A DNA stretch of 64,000 bases from Neurospora tetraspora (taxonomy: Eukaryota; Ascomycota; Sordariomycetes; Sordariales; Sordariaceae). Below are positions 54,744-64,000 of the stretch, piece by piece. Below the pieces are notes generated by a model that saw nothing but the letters and a program-made list of their open reading frames with translations, was not told the origin of the DNA and searched no databases. The DNA is taken from assembly GCF_033439725.1 (NCBI RefSeq), contig NW_026944384.1, positions 2,976,001 to 3,040,000 of the forward strand. Reading direction: 5' to 3'. Position 1 is the first letter of the stretch. Every line of letters starts with the position of its first letter. Made by a program: the position numbers and the translations under genes.

Positions 54744-56082
54744 AGGGAATTTAGGAAGACAGGTCATTGGAGTTATTGGAAGAAATGAAACGGTTGGTAG
54801 CTGTTTTGAGTTTAGTTCAATGCGCAACTGCGTTTCCTGATTTTTCTTCTCGATGTGGTTTTGATTGCAAATTTTGCCTTCCATTCTAAATGTAAAATCC
54901 ATTCTCTCTGCCCGCGGTTATCATCGGTGTCTTGTGGGCGGTAAACCATATTCGCGGGCATCTCTCCCTGTCTTCAAATTCTTTGGTGAAAGAGCAACCG
55001 AACGGCTAGACCAAGTGGAAGAGCCTTCGTTCCTTCCTGCCTTTACAACTGAGTCACATGTGATGACTGTGGGTATGGGCCGATGATGATTATTGCCGGC
55101 AGGTACTCATTCCCGTCACTGTCATATCTTCCGGCTGACAGAGCGATGACAAGTTGTCTTCTTACTCGCTTTCTTCTCCTGGCATTTGTCAAGGACACGT
55201 ACAGTCATACACTTTGTTTTACACTGGAAGCTGTACAATGTTTTGCGGGTTGGCTGAAGTCAAACTGCGCGGTCTGACCGACCGATAATAATATTGGATC
55301 AAGATGCCCGCGAACAACTTTAAGTACCACTCCCTTCCTCCTTCAGTTCCCAGATCAAGTGACTGAGAACTCAGACGGAACTATGGATTACGGTCGGTAC
55401 CGGAAGTGTGACCTGTATGGTGGAAAGATTGGCTGAAGATGTGTCACTGGCCGTAATCTTTCAAGAATGCCTGAGGTTCACCTCAGTCCGAGAACCGGGA
55501 GATTTCCACTTGGGTGATGCCATGCTGAGACGGATGTTGCTGGGTCAAAATATCTGGTGGAAGTCCGTGCCCTGGGTTCTTTACCGGCGACCCCTCCTGG
55601 TATTTCAGGCTGCCATGGTATTTGTTTCGGTCTTCCGTTACGAGTACTTACGACTCAACCACAATTTCCAGGTCTACCGTCCCTTTTCCACCACGACCTT
55701 GTTCTTCCCCTCCTTCAACCCCCAAACTCAGACCAATCTCACTTTCTGATCCACACCACAACTGCACTCAAGTCTCACGTCCCTGTGGTCTACTCTTACC
55801 TGTTCGCCAACGCGCGACGGGGACTCTCGTTCTCATACGACGCGCCAGCCATTTCGCACCCGAATCCTTCAAGAACCGACTGATTCTCTCCCATTCCACC
55901 CCGCCAAGAAGAAACGCGCCCATTGCTGGTTTGAAGAAGAGTATCGTAAGTAGCCCCGCGAACGTCCTTCAGCGATGAATCTCTACTAACACTACCGCAG
56001 AAATGAACACCGCTTGATCCCAACGCCTTCCAGCCTTGACCGCGACAGATTTGAGCCGCGACCGGTTCACATCGAGCTCACC
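54744..56082. other. Intergenic region; leader intron and short upstream ORF of the next gene
   Basis: Between subfamily I copies. A leader intron of copy 2 is likely at 55946-56000 (GTAAGT donor, CTACTAAC branch, CCGCAG acceptor). It is followed at once by a four-codon upstream ORF (56003-56017, MNTA). Larger open frames at 55408-55978 have no domain. Confidence 0.5.
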
Positions 56083-57573
56083 ATGGTGTCATTCATGGAC
56101 CTACTGCCTGTTGAGACAGTCAGCCATATCGTTCAGTACCTTGGTACTGGCGACGCCAACCGCTTTGGGCAAACTTGCAAGGGCGCTTACATCATCACAA
56201 ACCCTATTGTCTACAAGGACAACGTCCCCACGAAGACTAAGCGAGGACCTGTTACTTGGGGCGTTGTTACGCGTCAACTCCGAGTCATCGAGATGGCAGT
56301 AGTCGCTGGGGCAGATTTATGGGCGACCGACTGGTTATCCTGCTATCAATATGAGCTTGGCTTAACAGGACGTTTCGATGACCAATATGAGTGGTGGTGG
56401 GGAGATGAAGCCAGTATGCAGGGACGAGGCTCACCCCTTCACTATGCCGCCATGATCAACAATGCCGAGGCGGCTGAGTATCTACTACAGAACAGTGCAA
56501 GGCACCCTCGCGGCGACTTAGAAAAAGACTGGTCCATTGCTATGTGCCCCTGCGAAGTGGTTAATCATGAAGAATGGGACGGCGGTGTTAGGGCATTTCT
56601 ACCACTTCACACAGCAGCCTGCCATGGAAATCTGGATGTCGCCCGAGCTCTGCTGGAGCGTGGTGCCTCTGCTAGCCACCATTCCGACATATACAACAAC
56701 ACGCTTCTTCACTCACTCGTTCACAAAGGTCCCAATCGCTTGGCAATGATCAAGTTAATTGCAAGTCAACCGGATGTGGACATCAATGCAAGAGACGATG
56801 ATGAAGCAACTCCATTGGAATTGGCGCTTTACGAACCAAATAATGGCAAGATTATTGCCAAATTAGTACAGCTTGGAGCAATTGACACCTTACCTCCACA
56901 CGCCAACCTCCTCAGGCGTTGCTTCACAGATCGCGATTTGGGAAACGCCCTGGCTCTTCTTGAAGCGGGCGTCTACAGTCATGACCACCTGCGCCCGGTT
57001 GTGGATGGTCTCTTCTGTGCCTTGGTTAATCCAGTATCATATGGGCAATGGACAACGACATCTAATTACGGCCCCCTTGATTCGCGGGCTAGGAGGGTAG
57101 TGAGGGAAATGCCCGAAGAGCTGATAGCAAGGATTGTCCGCATCATGATTGAGAAGTACGATCTCGATATCAACACCCCGCTCCACGATAGCCGCCACAC
57201 CCCGTTGAACTTCATTATTCATCTTGGAAACCGGACAAAGCTCAAATTCTTGGTCACCCTCTTGATCAACCTTGGCGCCAGACTCGACGTCGCAGATCAA
57301 CTTGGCCACAATGCCCTTGTCGCATGTTTATGGGCTTCATTAGAAAGTGAGGAAGATATCGGATTGCGCGCAGCGTATGGAAACATCTTATCGTTGCTTC
57401 TAAAGGCCAGTTGGCGCCATGACGTTGACATGAATGCGGTATACACCTGGGAAGGGAAGCGTCAGAAGCTCCTCAAGATCCTCAGACACCAGTTTGGGGT
57501 GTGGCAGCCCGCTAAAGGCTTGCCAAGTGGAAATAAAGATCTATGGAGGGGTCTTTACGAGTCCATTTATTGA
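56083..57573 (+). CDS. F-box/ankyrin repeat protein, copy 2 of subfamily I (intact)
   Basis: A single coding exon of 496 aa. The F-box lies at residues 3-45 (FMDLLPVETVSHIVQYLGTG). Ankyrin repeats lie at about 112-145 (SPLHYAAMINNAEAAEYLLQ), 172-205 (LPLHTAACHGNLDVARALLE) and 207-265 (TLLHSLVHKGPNRLAMIKLI, TPLELALYEPNNGKIIAKLV). Later, less regular repeats surround TPLNFIIHLGNRTKLKFLVT. F-box/ankyrin proteins are thought to bring ankyrin-bound targets to SCF ubiquitin ligases. The start at 56083 is the first ATG in frame, and a leader intron lies just upstream. The gene is the intact relative of the broken copy 2.3 kb to the left and shares the same domain order and spacing. Confidence 0.88.
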   Translation: MVSFMDLLPVETVSHIVQYLGTGDANRFGQTCKGAYIITNPIVYKDNVPTKTKRGPVTWGVVTRQLRVIEMAVVAGADLWATDWLSCYQYELGLTGRFDDQYEWWWGDEASMQGRGSPLHYAAMINNAEAAEYLLQNSARHPRGDLEKDWSIAMCPCEVVNHEEWDGGVRAFLPLHTAACHGNLDVARALLERGASASHHSDIYNNTLLHSLVHKGPNRLAMIKLIASQPDVDINARDDDEATPLELALYEPNNGKIIAKLVQLGAIDTLPPHANLLRRCFTDRDLGNALALLEAGVYSHDHLRPVVDGLFCALVNPVSYGQWTTTSNYGPLDSRARRVVREMPEELIARIVRIMIEKYDLDINTPLHDSRHTPLNFIIHLGNRTKLKFLVTLLINLGARLDVADQLGHNALVACLWASLESEEDIGLRAAYGNILSLLLKASWRHDVDMNAVYTWEGKRQKLLKILRHQFGVWQPAKGLPSGNKDLWRGLYESIY

Positions 57574-58854
57574 ACTCCATTGCTGGCTGCTATGACTAGG
57601 CAAGAATGCAGGTATTCATTCCTCGTCCACCTAGGCTATATCCGGCTCCAACCTGGGTCATCACATCCAGAAAGTTTCATCAGCGGCTTACGTGTCTTGA
57701 CCCTTGTCTACGGAAGACAGCACAATGATAGTGTTGGTACTTTGTCTTGATTTGACGGACTTCGAAGAAACGGTTGCCGCTGCGCCAACATGGTCTTGGC
57801 TTTCCCGAAGAGCTCTGCGATAGGAGCTATTTTCAAATTAGGAACCCAAAACTCCAAAGTCAAACGTGGGCGCAACTTTACGAGACAGCTATTTGTCACG
57901 GCACGCGTGTGGTTTGTGCGATGGAGACAGAAAGATATCATGATGGAAGCTGACATCACCTTTCTCACATTCGAACACCCGCTTCATATTTGGGTCGTTT
58001 ATGGGTTGCTTGGTGGTTAAATTCTGGACAGTCCGGGGTATCGCCGCCATCAGTTTCCAACGGTGACAAGGCATCTTTGGAGTCATGTCTCAGGTCTAAA
58101 GCTGTACATCAGTTCAGTTACTTTGCTCATATCTTGCTAGATCAGTGTAGTGTAGTAGTAGTGTCAACCACATCTCCGCTTTCTTTTTGTTACTCCTGCA
58201 ATGATGGCACTGGATCCTCGTTCGCTCGTCCTTCCTTTCCACTGTCTTTGACCGAGTTAGTATCTAGTATGGTAGCATGGTCTACGGGGTAAACCAAGTT
58301 TGCGGAAGTCCTTCATATTCACCTGTTTGTTGGCTCCTCAATCATGCATTCCGTAGAAGGAAAGTTCAGTAGAAGAGCTGGTCCAGGTTGATTTTCCAGG
58401 CGTGGTTATTCGGGAACTCCCTTCTCCCTGGTGGTCTGGTCATCCTTCTTACTAGAGGTAGCCCGACGGATGGGAACACCCGACAGTTGCTCTGTTCCTT
58501 ACTCTGTCTCGGTCTTGCCTTTCCTTGCGCTTGTCTCGCGCGAGGTTTTTTTCTTATCAAATGTAGCGACAAGGGTGCCAGGATGCAGGCATACGGTAGC
58601 TGGGATATAATGGACGGAATGCATGAACCCGCGGCTTACCTACAGGTACCTCTACGGATTGGAGGGTGCTTTGTTCCTGCCTTCAAAGTTAGAACCCGTC
58701 CGCTGCAAGAGCGACCAACTTTCGGTGTTGGTTCAATTTCCGCAGCGATCCACTTTACACCATTGTTGCGATAATTTGCCATACTTCTGCCCACAGGTTC
58801 CTCAGTGTCTTGACCCCCTATTTTTGACGGATTATTGTTAGACTAAAAAAGAAT
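57574..58854. other. Intergenic region
   Basis: Short open frames only (for example 58388-58774), with no domain. No repeat or RNA gene was seen. Confidence 0.5.
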
Positions 58855-59138
58855 ATGTCTGCCGATGAGAAAGCTCAACATGACCCACGGTACAATCCGG
58901 ACTTCCAAGAGCAACTAAGACGGAGACGACTCCTGCAAGTAAGTTCCAAGTTCTCCCAAGGCCCAAAGACACTCGAATTGACGATGACGGACAGAGACCA
59001 ACCCCCCCCCCCCGCCAAGATCCACGCAGAGATGGCCACTATGACGACGTGGGCCTCCGAAGTCGCCGCGGCACCGAGTGTTCGACTCCCAGTCGAGCTC
59101 ATAACCAAACGAGCACGTATCTTTATATCTTGCCATAG
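58855..59138 (+). CDS. Possible small basic protein, 75 aa
   Basis: Two exons are proposed, 58855-58938 and 58995-59138, across a 56-nt intron (GTAAGT donor, TTGAC branch, GACAG acceptor). The product starts MSADEKAQHDPRYNPDFQEQ and continues RPTPPPRQDPRRDGHYDDVG, so both exons have similar Arg/Asp/Pro-rich composition. That is the main support for the splice. The unspliced frame of 126 codons is an alternative. Exon 2 begins next to a C12 run. No family is recognised. It may be a real small gene, a gene fragment, or chance. Confidence 0.3.
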
Positions 59139-59572
59139 CGAGTACATCGTAACTGCTCAAGACATGCAGAGCCATGTGCTAGAGAGCCACGAGGACTCTT
59201 GTTTTTTTTCAGTGGCAAAGGGTAACCTTCGCTGAACATCGTGCGTTGAATTAAATGGGGGACACCAAGGTCATGGGGATATCGTTATCCCATGATGGCG
59301 AAGTCAAGAAAATAAACAATGTTCACGCTGCCCCTACAGAGGGAGAAAGGCGCACCGATTTTGTGGATCCGGGAAACCATCAGATCCTGGCCTATTCAAG
59401 TGGAATGGAATCCACTCCTCCGTTCTGGCTACCCTTGTGGCTGTCGTGAAGCAGCAGGTATTTCTTTCCCTACAGGATGATTTTGGGGGTTTGCACTAAC
59501 ATATTGAGGGGTAGGCATCTTATATAACAACATAAATTTCACAAATTCGCAAACCAAAGACAAGCCTCTAAC
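59139..59572. other. Leader-like region of the truncated subfamily II copy
   Basis: 59440-59572 matches the leader of the intact gene at 60971: GGCTGTCGTGAAGCAGCAG, then a GTATTT intron start at 59458 with CACTAAC and an acceptor at 59514, followed by a TTATATAACA segment. This shows that the duplication included the leader and its intron. Confidence 0.65.
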
Positions 59573-60157
59573 GTGGCCTCCAACACGCAGCCCCCGGATT
59601 TCCGAGAATTCTCGCCTCTTGATCTTCCTCCGGAGCTCGTTTTGATGATCACCGACCTGCTCGGTGATGGCATCTCTGCATCGGCGGCGTTGGCCCTCTC
59701 ATGCCGTAGTTTTCACCACCTACTCAACGAAACTATCTACAAGCTAGATGCAGAATCAGAGAGGCCGACTGCTCCAGCTTGGGGGGCTCTCGCAGGCAAT
59801 CTTGAATGCATGGAACGTGCAACCGAGCAGGGTACTCCAATTACCCAGAATACCTATCACACCTTCCGTCCAGGGCAGCGGCAGGGTGTTTTCCTTCGTG
59901 AACTGGAGTGTTACAGTCTGGACATATGTCACCCAGTAGAGGGCACATGGTATGCCTTCGGGGACAATTTTTCAACGACAACACAGGTACGAGCACTTAT
60001 TTCCCTGTTTGCCCTCGTAATTTCACGCTCTCGGAGTTCTCCCCGTGTTAATTACCTTCAGATACCCCCAAAACCTTGCCTGAGTGGCTTTCATCATTCT
60101 GTTTATGCCATTCACTCGACTTCTATCTGTTTTACGGTGGACCTGAGTGCTTGGTAG
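59573..60157 (+). pseudogene. F-box/ankyrin gene, truncated copy of subfamily II
   Basis: The frame 59573-60157 aligns with the first 130 residues of the intact gene at 60971: LPPELVLMITDLLGDGISAS against LPNELLFMIADILGDDFLTF, and AWGALAGNLECMERATEQGT against AWGALTGNLKCMKLAIQHGT. The codon at the expected start is GTG, not ATG. After about residue 138 (NFSTTTQ) the similarity stops, and the ankyrin region that should follow is missing. A GTACGA donor-like site at that point suggests either an intron or the break of a deletion. No ankyrin remnants were seen in 60160-60560. I read it as a decayed partial duplicate, not an expressed short protein, though the latter is possible. Confidence 0.7.
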
Positions 60158-60970
60158 CCGCACGTCCAATGTCTCCAGTTACCACATGGTGAAGTTCCCA
60201 AGACATCTATCATTCGATGGATTTCTCTAATTCACTTCACTTTCTCTGAGGTTTAGTCTCCACTTCCATTCACTCCGTCCTGTATCGGTGACTGGTGAAG
60301 GGCCTTTCCATCTCCCTAGGTACCATTCACCCGTTCCCTTCTGGTTCTCAAGACCCGCCACTGGTATTCCTGTGGAGAGTCCGAATCGTCCCATGCGAGA
60401 AAGATCAGGACACCTGCCCGAGGGTTTGATTCGATGTCCCACAGGACCCGCAGGCGGCCCGACTATTGGTCTTGTGCATCGACGGTGAATGGAACATGAT
60501 GGGCGGGAACCACTCCTGGTGCGAACAGAACAGTCCTTCACTCCCTCAAGGGTCCACTTATGTAGAGGACCTGCTCAAGATTGAAGCCAAGCAGCCCGGT
60601 GAAGGTGACAAGCTAGCTTGCAGGTGAAGTAAATATTGCTGTCCCTGAGCCGCACTGCTTCTCTACCGCTGGGGTATAAAGTCTCTTGAAACCCCCATCC
60701 ATTTTTTCCCCTTCTACTCTTTCCACTCCTCAACCCAATCCTCAGCAACCAACTGCAACTCTCTATCTGCCAACCTTTGGCTTCCACAAGCAGCAAAACT
60801 CTTGTTGTTATCCAACCCAAAATCACTCTCTTGACTTCGCGGCTGTCGTAAAGCAGCAGGTATGTTCACCCCTACACACACTTCCCGAATTACCACTAAC
60901 TCACACATTGAGAACCAGATTCTTTATATAACAATCAAATATCAATCAAGTCGACCACCACTCTTTCAAC
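60158..60970. other. Intergenic region; promoter and leader of the 705-aa gene
   Basis: TATA-like element at 60675-60681. The leader intron lies at 60860-60918 (GTATGT donor, CACTAAC branch, AACCAG acceptor) and matches the one upstream of the truncated copy. 60158-60560 has no recognisable content. Confidence 0.55.
60675..60681 (+). promoter_or_regulatory. TATA box of the 705-aa F-box/ankyrin gene
   Basis: GGTATAAAG context, about 290 bases upstream of the ATG at 60971. The distance fits a spliced leader with the intron at 60860-60918. Confidence 0.5.
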
Positions 60971-63088
60971 ATGGACTCTCAGCATCAGTCCCAGCCAGCG
61001 GCTAGATCGCTTCCTGACCTCCCAAATGAGCTTCTGTTCATGATCGCTGACATCCTTGGCGATGATTTCTTGACATTCGCGTCATTGGCTCGCACTTGCC
61101 GTGAGCTGAATCCATTCTCCATCCAAATGCTATACACCTTGGATGCGAAATCTGGCAACCCGACCGTCCTAGCTTGGGGGGCTCTGACCGGAAACCTTAA
61201 ATGCATGAAATTGGCGATTCAGCATGGAACACCCGTGGATCAAGTTTCACAATTCAGCTTCCGTTCTGGCCAGCACAGGACTCTCGTCGAGCGGGAATTA
61301 AATTCGTTCAGTTACGGATTGCGCCAGACTGACCCGTCAACGTTTATGCGGCACGCCGAGGTGCCCGAAAATCGAGAAAAGACCTTGTGGGGTACAGCCC
61401 TCCATTTCGCTGCGCTTTCAAACCAGGTGGCCGCAGCTAAATTGCTGATACAGGCTGGGGCAGGTTTCTACAAACGATCATTTGGGCTTTGCTCAATGTC
61501 CGGTTATGGTGAAGCCTGTTCCCATTCGTTGGAATCCTGTCCCACAGAATTCTTTCCAATGCACACGGCTGTGTGTTACGGACACAAGGATATGATAAAG
61601 CTGTTCTTGCGCCATAAAGCTTCTGCCTTCTACATTGCAGACAGCATGGAAGACGATTCGAACGACTCAGAGGACGAGTTGTCTCAAGACGATCCAGCCG
61701 AGGACGGACTGCCTCAAGGCAATGAAGAGTTCGAACCACTCCAAGGAGTGGAAGGGGAAGAGCCTCCCGAAGATCCCGAATGGGGTCCTGACGAGCCTGA
61801 AGACGAAGAACCTGGTACTCCACAGGTAACGACTTTGCATATTGCTGCAAGTCTCGGGCGTATCGATCTGGTGGAGTTTCTCGCAGGGAAAAACGGCATT
61901 TCTGTCAATGCGACTGACTGTGACGGCCGGAACCCGCTCCACTACGCGGCTCATGTCATGCTGAAACACCCTCGCGCAACTATTCGGAAGCTGGTGCAAA
62001 TGGGCGCAAGACTGGATGCTCAAGATGATATCGACTTTGAGCTCATTGTCCGTTCCGTGGCAGAAGGCAGATGTGCCGTGGCTGTTGATCTGTTACACCT
62101 TCGAGCGTACACAAACTTCAACACGGAGAGACTCGGCTACCTCCTGCACGCCGCGCTGACTCCAGCAGCCTTACATGCCTCTAGCTTTGAGGATGTCTCA
62201 ATTGCCAACCTGTCCGATGCAAGCTACAGCCGGCGATCTGTTTTACTTCACAGGAGATACTGGGCCTCCTACGACAGCGGCTGGCACAAATCCCCAAACG
62301 ATAGTGACATGGACTCACCGAAGCGACAGGAGCTTGTACGGCTCCTTGTCAAAGACTATGGAGTCGACGTCAATAGTTTCCTACCCAGTATCGCTGAGAC
62401 ACCTGTCACGCTCCTGGCTCTCTGCAATGCCAGTTCGTCCGACATGCTCCGTTGCCTCATTGACGTTGGTGCAGATATCACCAAGGCCAACGGCAATGGG
62501 GAGACCGCGATTCACTGTGCAATGAGATTATATGCCAGCGATTGGAAGCTCCTCGACCAATTAGCAGATTACAGTTTGGATCCTTTGAGTGAGTTGGATC
62601 ACGGCGGCGTTGATAGTAGTCCGGACAGCATGCTGTGCTCTCTTCTGGCAGCCTGGCCTGCCGACAAGTTCAACGCGGTCAACAAGGACGGCATCGATGT
62701 TTTGAAATGCATCTTTGACTCAGTCTTTTGGAAAGACCGTCGTTACATCGACCTGGCCAACTTGCTCAACAACCCGGCCAATTACGGGGGTGTCGTACCG
62801 TGTAGGACACCTCCAGGCGTGGGAATCATTGAGAAGACCATGCGGTTACAGTTCGTTGAGTCCTTGTTCAGTGGGTATCAATCGCGACCTTCTGGATCGG
62901 CAGATGATATCGACTGGGGATGGGGATGGAGCGCAGAGAAAGAGGAGGTTCGCAAGGCCGTCATTGCGAAACTGACAGAGCTTCGCCGAAAGTTGAGGAT
63001 GGCGGCCGCAGAAACGCGGGTGATGGGAGGGTTTCACACATATGCCAACTTCTCTGGCAAGAAAAGTGGAAGACTCCCAAAATGGTAG
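60971..63088 (+). CDS. F-box/ankyrin repeat protein of subfamily II (intact), 705 aa
   Basis: A single coding exon. The F-box-like region is at 15-57 (LPNELLFMIADILGDDFLTF, ASLARTCRELNPFSIQMLYT). Ankyrin repeats follow: GTALHFAALSNQVAAAKLLI (about 140-160), FPMHTAVCYGHKDMIKLFLR (about 195-215), TTLHIAASLGRIDLVEFLAG (about 287-307) and NPLHYAAHVMLKHPRATIRK (about 317-337). Diverged repeats continue to about 540, including MLRCLIDVGADITKANGNGE. An acidic stretch of about 60 residues (225-285, with NDSEDELSQDDPAED) sits between the second and third repeats. The C-terminal 60 residues are charged and helical (EEVRKAVIAKLTELRRKLRM). A role as an SCF substrate receptor is inferred from the architecture. 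It has a truncated relative immediately upstream. Confidence 0.9.
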   Translation: MDSQHQSQPAARSLPDLPNELLFMIADILGDDFLTFASLARTCRELNPFSIQMLYTLDAKSGNPTVLAWGALTGNLKCMKLAIQHGTPVDQVSQFSFRSGQHRTLVERELNSFSYGLRQTDPSTFMRHAEVPENREKTLWGTALHFAALSNQVAAAKLLIQAGAGFYKRSFGLCSMSGYGEACSHSLESCPTEFFPMHTAVCYGHKDMIKLFLRHKASAFYIADSMEDDSNDSEDELSQDDPAEDGLPQGNEEFEPLQGVEGEEPPEDPEWGPDEPEDEEPGTPQVTTLHIAASLGRIDLVEFLAGKNGISVNATDCDGRNPLHYAAHVMLKHPRATIRKLVQMGARLDAQDDIDFELIVRSVAEGRCAVAVDLLHLRAYTNFNTERLGYLLHAALTPAALHASSFEDVSIANLSDASYSRRSVLLHRRYWASYDSGWHKSPNDSDMDSPKRQELVRLLVKDYGVDVNSFLPSIAETPVTLLALCNASSSDMLRCLIDVGADITKANGNGETAIHCAMRLYASDWKLLDQLADYSLDPLSELDHGGVDSSPDSMLCSLLAAWPADKFNAVNKDGIDVLKCIFDSVFWKDRRYIDLANLLNNPANYGGVVPCRTPPGVGIIEKTMRLQFVESLFSGYQSRPSGSADDIDWGWGWSAEKEEVRKAVIAKLTELRRKLRMAAAETRVMGGFHTYANFSGKKSGRLPKW

Positions 63089-64000
63089 AGTGAAGGGGCG
63101 CCGTCCGGGAAGATCTGGAAGGGTTGCAGCAATGGGGTTCATGGCAGGCAATTGGGTAGCTCCAGCTCAGTCAGGTACCGTAGTGGGAAAATGTGTGAGG
63201 CGGCTATCGCTCCCAACGCTGATAGGGGTAGAAGCGACAGTTGAATTAGTAGCGATAGTTGACTTCTCACTAATAACCCTAACCCTGACTACCTTGAACT
63301 TCGTATATCAATTCCGAACCACTAAACTCCCCTAATATTGTCCCAGAGCATTGCATTGCCTTGGCCTCTCTTAGAGCAATGTAATGCCTTGGCTATCCAC
63401 TAAAGTAATGGGAGTAATGAAAAAGAGTAATAAAAAGAGCAATGAAGAGAGTAATAAAGAGAGTAATGAAGAGAGTAATGAAGAGAGCAATGAAAAGAGA
63501 AACTATTGCTCCCGTTGCTCTAGTGGGAAGTCCGTCTTAGGCCAGGATATAGAGATTTTTACAAGTCCCAAATCCTAAATTTCACTATCCGCCCTACTCC
63601 TTCCTAAAAAATTACCACCCGGCTATATTAAAGGAAAGAATTCCCTCGTCTCTTAAACTTTTGGCCAAATAATTAAGTAGTTCTTCGTATAATTTTTCTT
63701 TTAATTCTTATTGTAATTATGACCGTTCGATTCCTAGTTGTGATATTTTCCTCTTAAATTCTTGATTTCAACTTTTCAATGTCCAAGTCCACTTCTAGTA
63801 GAACAAGTAAACCACTATAAGTAAAAAAGTGACCTCCTAAGAGAGTAGTTTAGAGATAGAAGATGAGCTTGACTTGCCGCACTACCACTTTTGTCTACGC
63901 GCACTATTTTTTTCTTACCACACCATATGACAGCTATTATAATTACAAGCTGTTTTCCCATAGAAATTTTAGTATTTTCAATATTTTAAACATCATGGTG
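63089..64000. other. AT-rich terminal stretch with minisatellite
   Basis: The first 300 bases resemble ordinary flank and contain a short telomere-like AACCCTAACCCT at 63276-63287. From about 63540 the DNA turns markedly AT-rich with many TA steps and no long open frame. This looks like RIP-affected repeat or heterochromatin at the edge of the window. No specific element family can be named from this fragment. Confidence 0.6.
63412..63496 (+). repeat. 12-bp minisatellite, about seven units
   Basis: Units of the form GAGTAATGAAGA or GAGCAATGAAGA repeat head to tail from 63412 (first unit 13 nt) to 63496, with T/C and G/A differences between units. Related AGCAATGTAATG fragments lie just upstream. 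Confidence 0.9.

Noticed and set aside
63276-63287. Telomere-like AACCCTAACCCT
   Set aside because: Only two units, inside the window with DNA on both sides. Similar short matches occur near 3866 and 46493. Chance is sufficient.
63540-64000. Possible transposon relic at the right edge
   Set aside because: AT-rich and open-frame-free, but no terminal repeat, coding remnant or target duplication is visible in the part shown, so no element is named.

Overview
The window is nuclear DNA of a filamentous ascomycete, most likely a sordariomycete close to Neurospora, Sordaria or Podospora. This rests on short GT-AG introns (mostly 50-75 nt) with CTAAC or CTGAC branch sites, on fungus-specific families (HET domain, CYP53 cytochrome P450, F-box/ankyrin proteins, fungal-type bZIP), on an intron-bearing tRNA-Gln, and on an AT-rich edge with a nonsense change of the kind repeat-induced point mutation (RIP) makes. 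The genus is an inference. I found about 22 protein genes, two broken gene copies and two tRNA genes. Intron positions were set by hand from splice signals and reading frame.

Layout. 1-24 kb: an edge-cut 2OG-Fe dioxygenase, a class II aldolase/adducin protein, a small mitochondrial-looking membrane protein, a bZIP factor, two uncharacterised proteins, a small secreted cysteine protein, a HET-domain incompatibility protein, a D-2-hydroxyacid dehydrogenase, a membrane protein, and a GH64-type glucanase with a large low-complexity insert. 24-38 kb: an F-box protein, a four-helix membrane protein with a Pro/Gln-rich tail, S-adenosylmethionine decarboxylase (spe-2), and the Fe-S scaffold ATPase CFD1, which shares a divergent promoter region with a large disordered protein carrying 16-residue RS repeats. 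38-52 kb: a long inverted repeat upstream of a CYP53 benzoate 4-hydroxylase, tRNA-Thr(AGU), two related tandem-RRM genes in head-to-head orientation, a lysine-rich protein with a glycine-repeat tail, tRNA-Gln(UUG), and an FAD-dependent amine oxidase-like protein. 52.8-63.1 kb: a local family of F-box/ankyrin genes (two intact, two broken). The last 0.9 kb is AT-rich, with a 12-bp minisatellite.

How the parts fit. Most genes are unrelated housekeeping or accessory functions and do not form a metabolic gene cluster. The left two thirds is ordinary gene-dense euchromatin. The right end is a birth-and-death array: each of two F-box/ankyrin subfamilies is present as one intact and one decayed copy. 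In one pair the 5' leader, including its intron, was duplicated along with the coding part.

The least ordinary observations are the F-box/ankyrin array, the inverted RRM pair, the two hairpin-forming inverted repeats (39.0-39.2 kb and 5.1 kb), the spe-2 leader intron holding two overlapping upstream ORFs, and the insert inside the GH64 domain. I did not find a clearly new multi-gene system.
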